A DNA stretch of 32,948 nt from NCBI GenBank assembly GCA_003153475.1, contig PLYT01000016.1, forward strand, positions 84,874-117,821, in the 5' to 3' direction. A model generated the notes under the pieces. That model ran no database searches, was not told the DNA's origin, and saw only the letters and a program-made list of their open reading frames with translations. This DNA is from Betaproteobacteria bacterium (GTDB lineage Bacteria; Pseudomonadota; Gammaproteobacteria; Burkholderiales; Casimicrobiaceae). A program made the translations under genes and the position numbers. Shown here piece by piece: positions 1-7,729 of this stretch; the first letter of the stretch is position 1, and each line of letters starts with the position of its first letter.

Positions 1-292
1 CCGGACTGCGCCAGCTTGATTTGTGCGGTCTTGCGCATTCCTGCGCCCCGAGTGTCGCGGAGCCTACGCCCGCCTCGCGATCGACGGACCCGACCGCGCC
101 GCGCGCCGGAGCGCCGGTGATGCCGCCCGGTGAGTCGGCTGCGCTCTTTGCCGCCGCCAGCGTGTAGGCCTGCGCGCTGACGGAACCGAGTTGCGCCGGC
201 AGCACAACTAAAGTGCCCATCGTGATCACGGCCATCGCTACCGCGGTCAATCTCAATGCGGCGCGAGGCGTCGAAGTTTCATAGCGGCTCAT
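1..292 (-). CDS. Partial exported protein of unknown function (5' part only)
   Basis: An open frame starts at an ATG (292-290 on the minus strand) and stays open for 97 codons to the window edge, so the C-terminus is missing. An AAAGGA Shine-Dalgarno-like stretch lies 6 bases before the start (plus positions about 299-304), which supports both frame and start. The N-terminus has a short polar/basic head, a hydrophobic stretch at about residues 13-36 (LTAVAMAVITMGTLVVLP) and a possible signal-peptidase site after SAQA near residue 43. It is therefore probably exported or membrane-anchored. The visible mature part is rich in Ala, Gly and Ser and shows no domain I recognise. The 208 bases upstream separate it from the broken response regulator, which is on the same strand. 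Function unknown. Confidence 0.5.
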   Translation of the reverse strand, partial: MSRYETSTPRAALRLTAVAMAVITMGTLVVLPAQLGSVSAQAYTLAAAKSAADSPGGITGAPARGAVGSVDREAGVGSATLGAQECARPHKSSWRSP

Positions 293-500
293 GTTCAATC
301 CTTTGGCAGTGACTTCAGGGACCCTTGCTGCGAGTGATCGCGCATCGCCACCCGACGGTGTCTGCGCGGAATCATTGCAGTCTAGTGGGCCCGTGCGGCA
401 GGAGAACTTCACCGGCAGACCATTATTGTTTCGTTTGTTGCACGCGCACTCGCCGCGCGTTGAATGACATCGCGCCGCTGAAGCGGGACGCGGCCTCCGG

Positions 501-799
501 CTAGTGTCGGCCGGGCGGCGTCAACTCACCGGCCGCCGTCAGCTCGGCGACAATGCGACGTACTTCGCTCGGCAGGAATGGTTTTTCGATCACCGGACGC
601 CCGCTCTCGGAGACGAACTCGCGCAAGGCGGAAGCGAGCGTATCACCCGTCACGAAGACGACTCGCACACCGCGTCCCGGCCAGCGCCGAATGCCGCGTA
701 GCCGTGGGCGACCAGATACTCTTCCAGCACGGCGCGTACGTCCGGCTCGTCGTCGACGATCAGGATCGTGGCTTTCGGGCTCAGAGCCGTTCTTGCCAT
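501..799 (-). pseudogene. Broken response-regulator receiver domain (internal deletion plus frameshift)
   Basis: Two halves of a CheY-like receiver domain lie in different minus-strand frames. The first half starts at ATG 799 and reads MARTALSPKATILIVDDEP, then helix 1 (DVRAVLEEYLVAHGY). It carries the paired acidic residues D16/D17 and stops at 650 after 49 codons. The second half, in another frame down to the TAG at 501-503, reads VRVVFVTGD, then a helix, then RPVIEKPFLPSEVRRIVAEL. This matches strand 4 with its Thr, strand 5 with the conserved Lys, and helix 5. The middle of the domain, about 40 residues with strand 3 and the phospho-acceptor Asp, is absent. The two pieces meet near 660-690. 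The product cannot be phosphorylated normally, so I call it a pseudogene. It may be the remnant of a stand-alone receiver or of a hybrid kinase's C-terminus. Confidence 0.7.
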
Positions 800-1057
800 C
801 TTCGGGCCTCATCGGCGGGTGAGTGACCGCACCCGCATCGGTCGGGAACCGTGAATCGTACAGCTACCGGGAGGCGATGTGCACTGTCCCGCCATCATGC
901 GTCGGGACTGAGGCCTGCCCACGTCGCAAGCATAAAGCCATTCGCTGCGTGTTCGGCGGGTGCCTGGGATACCTGAAACAAACGAAACAAAATTGCGCTC
1001 CCGCTGAAGTTGGCCTGCCGCATGCGCTCCATAGACTGCACCGAAGTCCCTATTTTC

Positions 1058-1062
1058 AGGAG
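1058..1062 (+). promoter_or_regulatory. Shine-Dalgarno AGGAG that decides a GTG start
   Basis: AGGAG ends 6 bases before GTG 1069. It favours that start over the much longer frame opening at 823, whose first 82 codons look non-coding. Confidence 0.5.
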
Positions 1063-1068
1063 ATTCGC

Positions 1069-1566
1069 GTGACCAGCTATGACAGACAGGACCCTCCGGC
1101 AGCGGTGTCGTATCGGCTGCTCGTCGCCTGCAGCCTGTGGCTGCATCTCGGGTTGATCGGTGCCACCACATTGGCCGTCGGACTGCTTGGATTGTTCGAC
1201 GGCGAAGCAACACGGGCGCTGGGGCTGGTTCTCTTCGGCGGCATGTTGGCAGTGGCGAGCTGGCGGCGTGGTCTGGCGGCCCTCGAACGTGCGCGGCATG
1301 CGCCGGCGGTGGCCGCGGGCGCGCCGAACGATCCGTGCCCGCGCGCGACTTCCAGGCAATTTTTTTCAGGCGGCACGGCTCCGATGCTCGGCTTCTGGGC
1401 GGCGCCCGTCATGACCGCCGGGCATCTGTTGTTCTCGATCGCCACGACCGGCTACATCTTCGTCGGCATCTGGTTCGAGGAGTGCGACCTCGTCGCGCAG
1501 TTCGGCGAGCGATATCGCCGCTATCGCCGGCAGGCTGGGATGTTGCTGCCGTACCGCAGGGCCTAA
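1069..1566 (+). CDS. Membrane protein with the C-terminal end of an MddA/NnrU-like methyltransferase, probably truncated
   Basis: I start it at GTG 1069 behind AGGAG, giving 165 residues. Hydrophobic segments lie at about residues 14-40, 49-64 and 105-137. The last ~60 residues ([19 protein letters not shown], then [22 protein letters not shown] and MLLP) closely resemble the C-terminal end of integral-membrane methyltransferases of the MddA (methanethiol S-methyltransferase)/NnrU/isoprenylcysteine methyltransferase type. In those proteins the segment follows an RHPLY-type motif of the SAM site. Here that motif is missing; the preceding residues ([18 protein letters not shown]) do not fit the family, and total length is well below the usual ~220-260. 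The gene therefore looks like a deletion derivative. It may be a pseudogene or encode a small non-catalytic membrane protein. It is divergent from the broken receiver gene. Confidence 0.5.
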   Translation: MTSYDRQDPPAAVSYRLLVACSLWLHLGLIGATTLAVGLLGLFDGEATRALGLVLFGGMLAVASWRRGLAALERARHAPAVAAGAPNDPCPRATSRQFFSGGTAPMLGFWAAPVMTAGHLLFSIATTGYIFVGIWFEECDLVAQFGERYRRYRRQAGMLLPYRRA

Positions 1567-1714
1567 TGAGCGCTGGGCGGATGAACTTATCGAGCAAGCA
1601 TCGAACGAGCCCGGACGCTTGCGAAGTCGGCGGCAGGCGGCGCCGGGCGTGCGTTGAAAAAAGCCTCGGCCATATTAGACTTGAGCTAGGGACCTGCCCG
1701 ATGTAAGGTGAGCC

Positions 1715-2581
1715 GTGGACGACAGCAACCGCGTCATCGTCGAGGCATGGAACACCGTGCTGTACGACAAATTCTGCCGCTTCAAGCACTTGCTCGTGGA
1801 GGGGCTGTCGCAACACAGCGAGGCGGCGTTCGAGCGCTGCCGGTATCCCCAAGGCGCGCGCGTGCTCGACGTCGGCTGCGGCTTCGGCGACAGCACGCTG
1901 CGCATCGCCGCGCGCGTCGGGCCAGCCGGTGAGGCCGTCGGCGTGGACTGCGCCGAGAACTTCATCCGCGCGGCCGAGACGCAGGCGCGCAAGGACGGCG
2001 TCGATAACGCCCGCTTCATCGTCGCGGATGTGCAAAGCGGCGACCTGCGTGGGCCGTACGATCATGCGTTCGCGCGCTTCGGCACGATGTTCTTCGAGAT
2101 GCCGGGGGCGGCGATGCGCAACTTGCGCAAGGCACTCAAGCCGGGCGGCACGCTGACGCAGATCGTATGGCGACGACGCGAGGAAAACCCGTGGCTGCAT
2201 GAAGCCGAGTTGCGCGTCAGAGAGATCGTGCCGGTCGTGTCGCAGGAGGAGACCGACCAGGTGCACTGCGGCCCGGGGCCGTTCTCGATGGCCGGCCCGG
2301 ACATGGTGAGCACCATGCTGCATGGCGCGGGCTTCGAGTGCATCACCTTCGAGCGCTACGACTGCGACATCTGCATCGGCGGCGACGTCGACGAAGCCAT
2401 CGAGTTCGCGATGGCGCTCGGTCCCGCCGGCGAGATCATCCGTCTTGCGGGAGAAGAGGGTGCGAAGCGCAAGCCCCAGGTGATCGCGGCGCTCCGGGAG
2501 ACGCTGACGACCTTTGCACGCGTCGACGGCATATGGGCGCCGTCGAGCACGTGGTTCATTACGGCGACCAATCCCGCCTGA
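1715..2581 (+). CDS. Class I SAM-dependent methyltransferase, substrate unknown
   Basis: This 288-residue protein starts at GTG 1715, with AAGGTGA just upstream. It has the Rossmann-type methyltransferase core: motif I VLDVGCGFGDST near residues 47-58, an acidic residue after the second strand (AVGVDCAENF), FIVADVQSGDL for the third strand, and a KPGGTLTQIVW post-motif segment near residue 145. This layout is that of the UbiE/COQ5-like Methyltransf_11/25 group. The C-terminal ~120 residues probably form the substrate cap. Substrate and pathway cannot be read from the sequence. Nothing adjacent is transcribed with it except possibly the downstream binding protein, 96 bases away. The start is a little uncertain because no ATG is available nearby. 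Confidence 0.85.
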   Translation: MDDSNRVIVEAWNTVLYDKFCRFKHLLVEGLSQHSEAAFERCRYPQGARVLDVGCGFGDSTLRIAARVGPAGEAVGVDCAENFIRAAETQARKDGVDNARFIVADVQSGDLRGPYDHAFARFGTMFFEMPGAAMRNLRKALKPGGTLTQIVWRRREENPWLHEAELRVREIVPVVSQEETDQVHCGPGPFSMAGPDMVSTMLHGAGFECITFERYDCDICIGGDVDEAIEFAMALGPAGEIIRLAGEEGAKRKPQVIAALRETLTTFARVDGIWAPSSTWFITATNPA

Positions 2582-2663
2582 CGCATCGAGCCCGGCGCGC
2601 AGGTCGTAGCGGGGTCGATACCCAAAGGCCATCGGCGCGACGATAATGGCTGTCGGATTTTGT

Positions 2664-2673
2664 GGAGGGAGGG
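2664..2673 (+). promoter_or_regulatory. Very strong ribosome binding site
   Basis: GGAGGGAGGG ends 4 bases before ATG 2678. It supports that ATG rather than the in-frame GTG at 2660 as the start of the binding-protein gene. Confidence 0.6.
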
Positions 2674-2677
2674 CCCA

Positions 2678-3643
2678 ATGAAGCTTTCAACAACGCTCCG
2701 CTGGCTCGTTGCTGTCGCGATCGCCTCCGTTGCCGCCAGCGCGATGGCCGACGACGTGCTGAAACTCGCGATCGGGCAGCGCGGCAACTGGGAGAACGCG
2801 GCGCCGGAGCTGGGTCAGAAGGCGGGATTCTTCAGCAAGCGCGGGCTGACGCTGGAGATCCTCTACACGCAAGGCGCCGGAGAGACGATGCAGGCGGTCA
2901 TCTCGGGCAGCGTCGACCTGGGAATCGGCGTGGGGACTGCCGGGGTGCTCGGCGCCTTTGCCAAGGGAGCGCCGGTGCGCGCCATCGCCAATTCGATGAC
3001 CGGCGCCGACGATCTGTTCTGGTACGTTCCGGCCGCGTCGCCCATCAAGACCATCAAGGACGCGGCAGGAAAGACGATTGCCTACTCGACCACGGGATCG
3101 TCGACGAACCTCGCGGTCCTCGCGTTTATGCGCGAATTCGGCGTGCAGGCCAAGCCGGTCGCGACCGGCAGCCCGGCGTCGACGTTCACGCAGACGATGT
3201 CGGGCCAGGTCGATATCGGCTGGTCGTCTCCGCCGTTCGGCGTCGAAGCCCTGCAGCAGGGGCGCATCCGCCTGATCGTGCGCGAAAGCGATGTGCCGGC
3301 GTTTCGCAACCAGACGGTCCGGCTGATGATCGCCAATACCGCCACTGCCGAACAGCGGCACGATGTCCTCGACCGTTATCTGCAAGCCTATCGCGAGACG
3401 CTCGACTGGATGTATTCCGATCCGGCGGCGCTCAAAGCCTATGCGGAATGGGTCAATATTCCTGAGAGCCTCGCCAAGGAAGTTCGCGACCAGTTCTATC
3501 CGAAAGACAATCTGCGCCTCGACCGGCTTTCCGGCCTCGACGCGGCGATGGCCGACGCGGTGAGCTTGAAGTTTCTTGCCGCACCGCTGACCAGGCAACA
3601 GCAGGACGATCTGTTCAAATATTACGCGCGCGGCACCCGCTAA
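2678..3643 (+). CDS. ABC-type solute-binding protein, NMT1/SsuA-like
   Basis: The 321-residue precursor has a classical signal peptide (MKLSTTLRWLVAVAIASVAA, cleavage after ASAMA near residue 25). The mature part has the type II periplasmic-binding fold: GQRGNWENAAPELGQKAGFF early on, then a GSVDLGIGVGTAGVL stretch and a later SGQVDIGWSSPPFGV stretch. These are typical of the NMT1/SsuA/TauA group, which binds sulfonates, nitrate, pyrimidine precursors or aromatic acids. It should act in the periplasm as the capture subunit of an ABC importer. No permease or ATPase lies next to it, so it is an orphan component or uses a distant transporter. The ligand is unknown; neighbouring catabolic genes suggest an organic acid. 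It converges with the class II aldolase gene, 9 bases away. Confidence 0.88.
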   Translation: MKLSTTLRWLVAVAIASVAASAMADDVLKLAIGQRGNWENAAPELGQKAGFFSKRGLTLEILYTQGAGETMQAVISGSVDLGIGVGTAGVLGAFAKGAPVRAIANSMTGADDLFWYVPAASPIKTIKDAAGKTIAYSTTGSSTNLAVLAFMREFGVQAKPVATGSPASTFTQTMSGQVDIGWSSPPFGVEALQQGRIRLIVRESDVPAFRNQTVRLMIANTATAEQRHDVLDRYLQAYRETLDWMYSDPAALKAYAEWVNIPESLAKEVRDQFYPKDNLRLDRLSGLDAAMADAVSLKFLAAPLTRQQQDDLFKYYARGTR

Positions 3644-3652
3644 GAAAGGCGT

Positions 3653-4366
3653 CTATTCGATGGCGCCGACCTCCCGCGCCCACAGCTCCCACACGCGCGG
3701 CAGCTGGGTGTCGTTGATCGCCGCCGCCTTGGCGGCTTCGTTGGCGTTGAGATAAGTCACTTCGCCCAATTGCCTCGCCTGCGTCTGCAACCGGGCGTTG
3801 ACCTCGGCGTAGAGTGCCCGGTACACGGTCTGCTCGATCGAGGCGCCGACGACCGTCGACCCATGCCCGCGCATCAGCACCGTCGAGCGCGAGCCGAGCG
3901 CTGCGGCAAGCGCCGCGCCGAGCCCCGCATTGCTGATCAGCATGTCGGTGTCGCCGGCGACGTCGCGAATCTCGAACAACGCGCTACCCTCGGCCAGGAA
4001 ACCGCTCATGTGGAACACCGGTTGCAGCGGCGTCCCGGTCACTCCGAACGGGATGACATTGGGCGAGTGACTGTGCACGACCGCCTGCACGTCCGGACGC
4101 GCGCGATAGATCTCGCCATGGATGAAGCGCTCCAGGTACACGCGTCGCCCGGCCGCATCGAGTGCCGCGCCGTCCAGGTCGAAGGTGACGATGTCCTCGC
4201 GCCGGACCAGCGCGGGCGCCATGTTGCGCGCGAGCAGGAAGTGATCGACGGATTGATCGTGGCGAACGCTCGCATGTCCGAAGCCGTCGACGACACCGTA
4301 CCGATAGAGAATGCGGTTGGCCAGGACGAGCTTGTCGACTAAGGCGCGATCGGCAGCAGCGGGCAT
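3653..4366 (-). CDS. Class II aldolase/adducin-family protein
   Basis: This 237-residue protein has the class II aldolase/adducin (AraD/FucA) fold. Family residues are visible: E79 and H83 in the ERFIHGEIY segment, the HSHSP zinc pair H98/H100, and H168 in MRGHGS. The acid residue and the three metal-ligand histidines needed for Zn-dependent aldol/retro-aldol or epimerase chemistry are thus all present, and length is normal. Several members in aromatic-degradation clusters act as decarboxylases or aldolases on hydroxy-acids, but the substrate here cannot be told. It is divergent from the Bug binding-protein gene, with only 51 bases between starts, so the two probably share a regulatory region. 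No clear Shine-Dalgarno precedes the ATG. Confidence 0.88.
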   Translation of the reverse strand: MPAAADRALVDKLVLANRILYRYGVVDGFGHASVRHDQSVDHFLLARNMAPALVRREDIVTFDLDGAALDAAGRRVYLERFIHGEIYRARPDVQAVVHSHSPNVIPFGVTGTPLQPVFHMSGFLAEGSALFEIRDVAGDTDMLISNAGLGAALAAALGSRSTVLMRGHGSTVVGASIEQTVYRALYAEVNARLQTQARQLGEVTYLNANEAAKAAAINDTQLPRVWELWAREVGAIE

Positions 4367-4417
4367 GATGGTGCGTGCGTACGTTGCAATTCCTCATGAT
4401 ATGCGAAAAAATGAGCG

Positions 4418-5383
4418 ATGACGGCGAAATTGCTGCGCCTCCTTGCGGCCTGGCTGTTGGTACTGGCAAGCGCCGGGGTGCTCGCCCAATATCCGTCGCG
4501 CCCGATCAAGCTGATCGTCCCGATCCCGCCGGGCGGCGCTCCCGATATTGCCGCACGCGTCGTCGGCCAGAAGCTTTCCGAGATTCTTGGTGTGCCGGTC
4601 GTCGTCGACAATCACGCGGGCTCCAACGGCAATATCGCCGGCGACCTGGTTGCAAAGTCGCCGCCCGACGGCTACACGCTGCTGCTGGGCCAGGACAGCC
4701 TGGTCGCGATCAATCCGCACCTGTACGCGAAGATGCCGTTCGATCCGCTGAAGGATCTCGCGCCGGTCGCGACCCTGGTCGCGAACCAATTCGTGCTCGC
4801 GGTCAACCCGTCGCTTCCGGTGAAGAATTTCCAGGAATTCATCGAGTACGCACGCCATACGACGCCGCCGCTCGCCTATGCCTCCGGCGGCGACGGCAGT
4901 CAACACCATCTGTCGATGGAAATACTGAAGCAGCGCGCCGGGATCGATATGCTGCACGTGCCGTTCAAGGGCGGGTCGCCGGCCACGATGGCGACCGTCG
5001 CCGGTGACACCGCGGCGATGTTCGCCGGCACGTCGACGTCCGCGCAGATCAAGGCTGGCAAGCTGCGTACGCTGGCAGTCACCGGGGCAAAGCGCTCGCC
5101 GGAGTATCCCGACCTGCCGACGATCGGCGAATTCTATCCGGGCTACGAAGTCACGATCTGGCTGGCGTTGTTTGCGCCGGCGGGCACACCCGACGCGGTG
5201 CTGGTGCCGTTGCGCGCCGCCGTCGACAAAGCGCTGGCGGCGCCGGATGTCGGACAAAAGCTCAACTCGGCCGGCGGGGTCGAGCCTTTCGTGACGACGC
5301 CAGAGGAATTCGCTGCCCTGATCCGCCGGGATTACGACAAGTACGGCAAGATCGTCAAGACGATCGGCATCAGGCTCGATTGA
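4418..5383 (+). CDS. Bug-family (TctC-like) tripartite tricarboxylate transporter binding protein
   Basis: The 321-residue protein has a signal peptide (LLRLLAAWLLVLASAGVLA) followed by hallmark Bug segments: YPSRPIKLIVPIPPGGAPD, the VVVDNHAGSNGNIAGD stretch, KSPPDGYTLLLG, and later VPFKGGSPA and FAPAGTPD. Bug proteins are periplasmic receptors, often for aromatic or dicarboxylic acids. They are hugely expanded in Burkholderiales and usually lack adjacent TctA/TctB membrane subunits, as here. ATG 4418 is the only start available, because an in-frame stop ends at 4414. Its TGA overlaps the possible TTG start of the following decarboxylase-like gene, indicating one transcript and translational coupling. 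Ligand unknown; a phthalate-type acid is a reasonable guess from the neighbour. Confidence 0.93.
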   Translation: MTAKLLRLLAAWLLVLASAGVLAQYPSRPIKLIVPIPPGGAPDIAARVVGQKLSEILGVPVVVDNHAGSNGNIAGDLVAKSPPDGYTLLLGQDSLVAINPHLYAKMPFDPLKDLAPVATLVANQFVLAVNPSLPVKNFQEFIEYARHTTPPLAYASGGDGSQHHLSMEILKQRAGIDMLHVPFKGGSPATMATVAGDTAAMFAGTSTSAQIKAGKLRTLAVTGAKRSPEYPDLPTIGEFYPGYEVTIWLALFAPAGTPDAVLVPLRAAVDKALAAPDVGQKLNSAGGVEPFVTTPEEFAALIRRDYDKYGKIVKTIGIRLD

Positions 5384-5403
5384 GCCCCGACTCGGCTGCG
5401 CTC

Positions 5404-6393
5404 ATGGCGAAGGTCCCGCTCACCCTCGCGATCGGCGAATACGACCACGTCCGCGACCTGTTCGACGGCACCGTGCCGGTCGCGGGCGTCGATCTCAACG
5501 TATTGCGCCTGCCGGTCGAGGAGATGTTCTACCGCTTTCTGCTTCAGGGCGAGTTCGACGTCTCCGAAGTATCGTTCGCCAAGATCGTCGCGCTGGCGGC
5601 GCAGGACGACAGGCAGTTCGTCCCGCTGCCGGTATTTCCGTCGCGCGTGTTCCGCCACTCGTCGATCTACGTTCACAGCGACGGCGGCATCCGCCGGCCC
5701 GAAGAGCTGGCAGGCAAGCGCGTCGGCGTGCCCGAATGGGCACAAACCGCGGCGATCTATTCGCGCGGGCTCCTTGCGCATGAGTACGGCGTCGACCTCG
5801 CCTCGATCCGCTGGCACCAGGCCGGCGTGAACGAGCCGGGGCGACACGAAAAGGTGGCGCTCGAGCTGCCTTCCGGCTTCCGCCTTACCGTCGTTGCGGA
5901 CCGCTCGCTCTCCGACATGCTCTTGGCTGGCGAGCTCGATGCGGTCCTGTCCGCGCGTCCACCCGCGCCGATCGCGGCCGGCGACCCCCGCGTGAGGCGG
6001 CTGTTTGCCGACTATCGCGGCGCCGAGTTCGCGTACGCGCGCAAGACCGGCATTTTCCCGATCATGCACGTGATCGCGATGCGGCGCGAAATCTACGAGC
6101 GCGACCGCTGGCTGGCGATGAATCTGTTCAAGGCGTTCGACCAGGCGAGGGTGCGCAGCCTTGCACGCGCGGCGGACTTCACGGCGTCGTTCTTTCCGCT
6201 GCCGTGGCTGCCGGACGAGCTGCGGCGCGCGCGCGCGCTCTTCGGCAGCGATCCGTGGCCGTACGGCATCGAGGCCAACCGGACGACGCTCGACGCATTC
6301 CTGCGCTATGCGTTCGAGCAGGGTGTTTGCCGTCGGCAGCTGACGTCCGAGGAGGTTTTCCCGCCGGAGCTGCAGTCGACGTTCAGGATCTGA
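5404..6393 (+). CDS. 4,5-dihydroxyphthalate decarboxylase-like protein (PBP2-fold)
   Basis: The protein (329 residues from ATG 5404) matches the family annotated as 4,5-dihydroxyphthalate decarboxylase, which turns 4,5-dihydroxyphthalate into protocatechuate. Typical segments are PLTLAIGEYDHVRDLFDG, the GEFDVSEVSFAK stretch, FPSRVFRHSSIYV, the AGKRVGVPEWAQTAAIY stretch, and ADRSLSDMLLAGELDAVLSAR. The fold is that of type 2 periplasmic binding proteins, but there is no signal peptide, so it is cytoplasmic. A TTG at 5380 overlaps the stop of the upstream Bug gene (TTGA) and would add eight residues. I prefer the ATG because family members begin close to PLTLA. Many family members are uncharacterised, so the exact reaction is uncertain. 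It ends 5 bases before the convergent LivK-type gene. Confidence 0.78.
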   Translation: MAKVPLTLAIGEYDHVRDLFDGTVPVAGVDLNVLRLPVEEMFYRFLLQGEFDVSEVSFAKIVALAAQDDRQFVPLPVFPSRVFRHSSIYVHSDGGIRRPEELAGKRVGVPEWAQTAAIYSRGLLAHEYGVDLASIRWHQAGVNEPGRHEKVALELPSGFRLTVVADRSLSDMLLAGELDAVLSARPPAPIAAGDPRVRRLFADYRGAEFAYARKTGIFPIMHVIAMRREIYERDRWLAMNLFKAFDQARVRSLARAADFTASFFPLPWLPDELRRARALFGSDPWPYGIEANRTTLDAFLRYAFEQGVCRRQLTSEEVFPPELQSTFRI

Positions 6394-6398
6394 CGGCG

Positions 6399-7580
6399 TT
6401 AGTTCTGCTTCCCCGGATCCTTGACGTCGGGATACTTGTCGAACTCGATGTTATAGAGCAGGCCGTCGACTCTCTCGACGCGGCGGATGTACACGGTCTG
6501 CACGATATCGCGGGTGTCGGGGTCGATCGTGATGGGGCCCCGCGGACTCATGAAGTGCATTCCTTTCAGGGCCGCGACGAACTTGTCCGCATCGACCGAG
6601 CCGCCGGTCTTTTTCAGCGCCTCGGCGATCGCCGCCATGCCATCGTAGCCGGCGCAGGCCATGAAGTTGGGGCGCAGCTTCGTGCCGTTGGTCTCCACAT
6701 ACGCCTTGAGGAACGCCTTGTTCTCCGGCGAATCGTGCGCCGCCGAATAATGGAAGCTGGTAATGAGTCCCAGCGTGGGCTCGCCCATCGCCTGCAGCAC
6801 GCCGTCGTCGGTCAGGTCGCCGGTTGCAATCAGCCTGATGCCCGCCTGCTTGAGGCCGCGCTCCTCGTAGCCCTTGATGAATGCGATCGTCTGGTTGCCG
6901 GGCGGCAGAAAGACGAACACCGCTTCGGGCTTGCTGTCCTTGATCCGCTGCAGGAACGGCGCAAAGTCGACGTTTGACAGCGGCGTGCGCACGCTGTCGA
7001 CGATCTCCCCGCCCGCCGCCTTGAATGCCTTGATGAACGCGCCTTCGGCGTCGATGCCCGGACCGAAGTCGGACACCATCGTGAAGACGCGCTTGATGCC
7101 GTTTTTCGCAGCCCACAGCGCCATCGGCTGCGTATCCTGCGGCAGCGTGTGCGAGACGCGCACGATATAAGGTGAGCGGGTCGTGATGATCGACGTCGCC
7201 GCGTTCATGATCACCATCGGCTTTTTTGCCTCGGCGGAGACCGGCGCCACCGCGAGCGCATTCGGGGTCAGGCCGAATCCGGCGAGGATGTCGACGTTGT
7301 CGCGGGTCAGGAGTTCCTGCGCGAGTCGCTTGGCGACATCCGGCGCCGGGCCGGTTGTGTCGCGGATGATGAGCTCGATCTTCTTGCCGCCGAAGACCTC
7401 GCCGTTCAGTTTGAGATAGGTCTTCATGCCGCCGACGATCTGCTGGCCATAATCGGCGAACGGACCGGAAAACTCGGCGACGATGCCAATGCGCGCCGTT
7501 TCCTGCGCGATGGCCGGTCCGCCGGCCAGCACGACGATCGCGGCCAGCATTGCCGGTACGACTCGCTTCGCTCGCATCAT
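6399..7580 (-). CDS. Branched-chain amino acid/aromatic acid ABC transporter binding protein (LivK/Peripla_BP_6 type)
   Basis: The precursor is 393 residues from ATG 7580, with a signal peptide (VVPAMLAAIVVLAGGPAIA, cleavage before QETARIG). The mature part is a type I periplasmic-binding protein: IGIVAEFSGPFADYGQQIVG, GGKKIELIIRD, the LAGFGLTPNALAVAP stretch, VSDFGPGIDA and AVFVFLPPG. Length and order fit the LivJ/LivK family, which in betaproteobacteria often serves aromatic acids such as benzoates. The open frame continues upstream to 7859 but the extension is not protein-like, and GGAGGA before 7580 fixes the start. It is divergent from the gentisate operon and shares its 149-base control region, so a role in uptake of 3-hydroxybenzoate or a relative is a fair inference. 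No permease genes are adjacent. Confidence 0.9.
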   Translation of the reverse strand: MMRAKRVVPAMLAAIVVLAGGPAIAQETARIGIVAEFSGPFADYGQQIVGGMKTYLKLNGEVFGGKKIELIIRDTTGPAPDVAKRLAQELLTRDNVDILAGFGLTPNALAVAPVSAEAKKPMVIMNAATSIITTRSPYIVRVSHTLPQDTQPMALWAAKNGIKRVFTMVSDFGPGIDAEGAFIKAFKAAGGEIVDSVRTPLSNVDFAPFLQRIKDSKPEAVFVFLPPGNQTIAFIKGYEERGLKQAGIRLIATGDLTDDGVLQAMGEPTLGLITSFHYSAAHDSPENKAFLKAYVETNGTKLRPNFMACAGYDGMAAIAEALKKTGGSVDADKFVAALKGMHFMSPRGPITIDPDTRDIVQTVYIRRVERVDGLLYNIEFDKYPDVKDPGKQN

Positions 7581-7584
7581 GGCT

Positions 7585-7590
7585 TCCTCC
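7585..7590 (-). promoter_or_regulatory. Shine-Dalgarno GGAGGA for the LivK-type gene
   Basis: The minus strand reads GAGGAGGAAGCC immediately before ATG 7580. This decides the start of the binding-protein gene inside a longer open frame. Confidence 0.65.
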
Positions 7591-7655
7591 TCGAGGTCCC
7601 TGGCGACCGCGCCGGAATCGCCACCGCAGGCATTCGGTATGTGTTCATATTGAAT

Positions 7656-7665
7656 GTATGCATAC
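7656..7665. promoter_or_regulatory. Perfect palindrome GTATGCATAC, candidate MarR operator
   Basis: A perfect 10-base inverted repeat sits in the 149-base gap between the divergent LivK-type and gentisate dioxygenase genes, within an AT-rich patch (about 7641-7675). It is the kind of short dyad bound by MarR dimers, and a MarR gene closes the rightward operon. A TTGAAT hexamer (7650-7655) overlaps its left side and could be a -35 element. The operator role is inference. Confidence 0.45.
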
Positions 7666-7729
7666 GAAATAGTACGCTTGGCGGATCGCCTGGCGCAACA
7701 TCTCGCAGGTGAAGGCAAGGAGTTTCTGC

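Noticed and set aside
1654-1678. TTGAAA and TATTAG hexamers before the methyltransferase gene
   Set aside because: The spacing is only 14 bases, too short for a normal promoter.
1409-2632. 407-codon minus-strand frame opposite the methyltransferase
   Set aside because: No motif or Shine-Dalgarno; the plus-strand gene has clear methyltransferase motifs.
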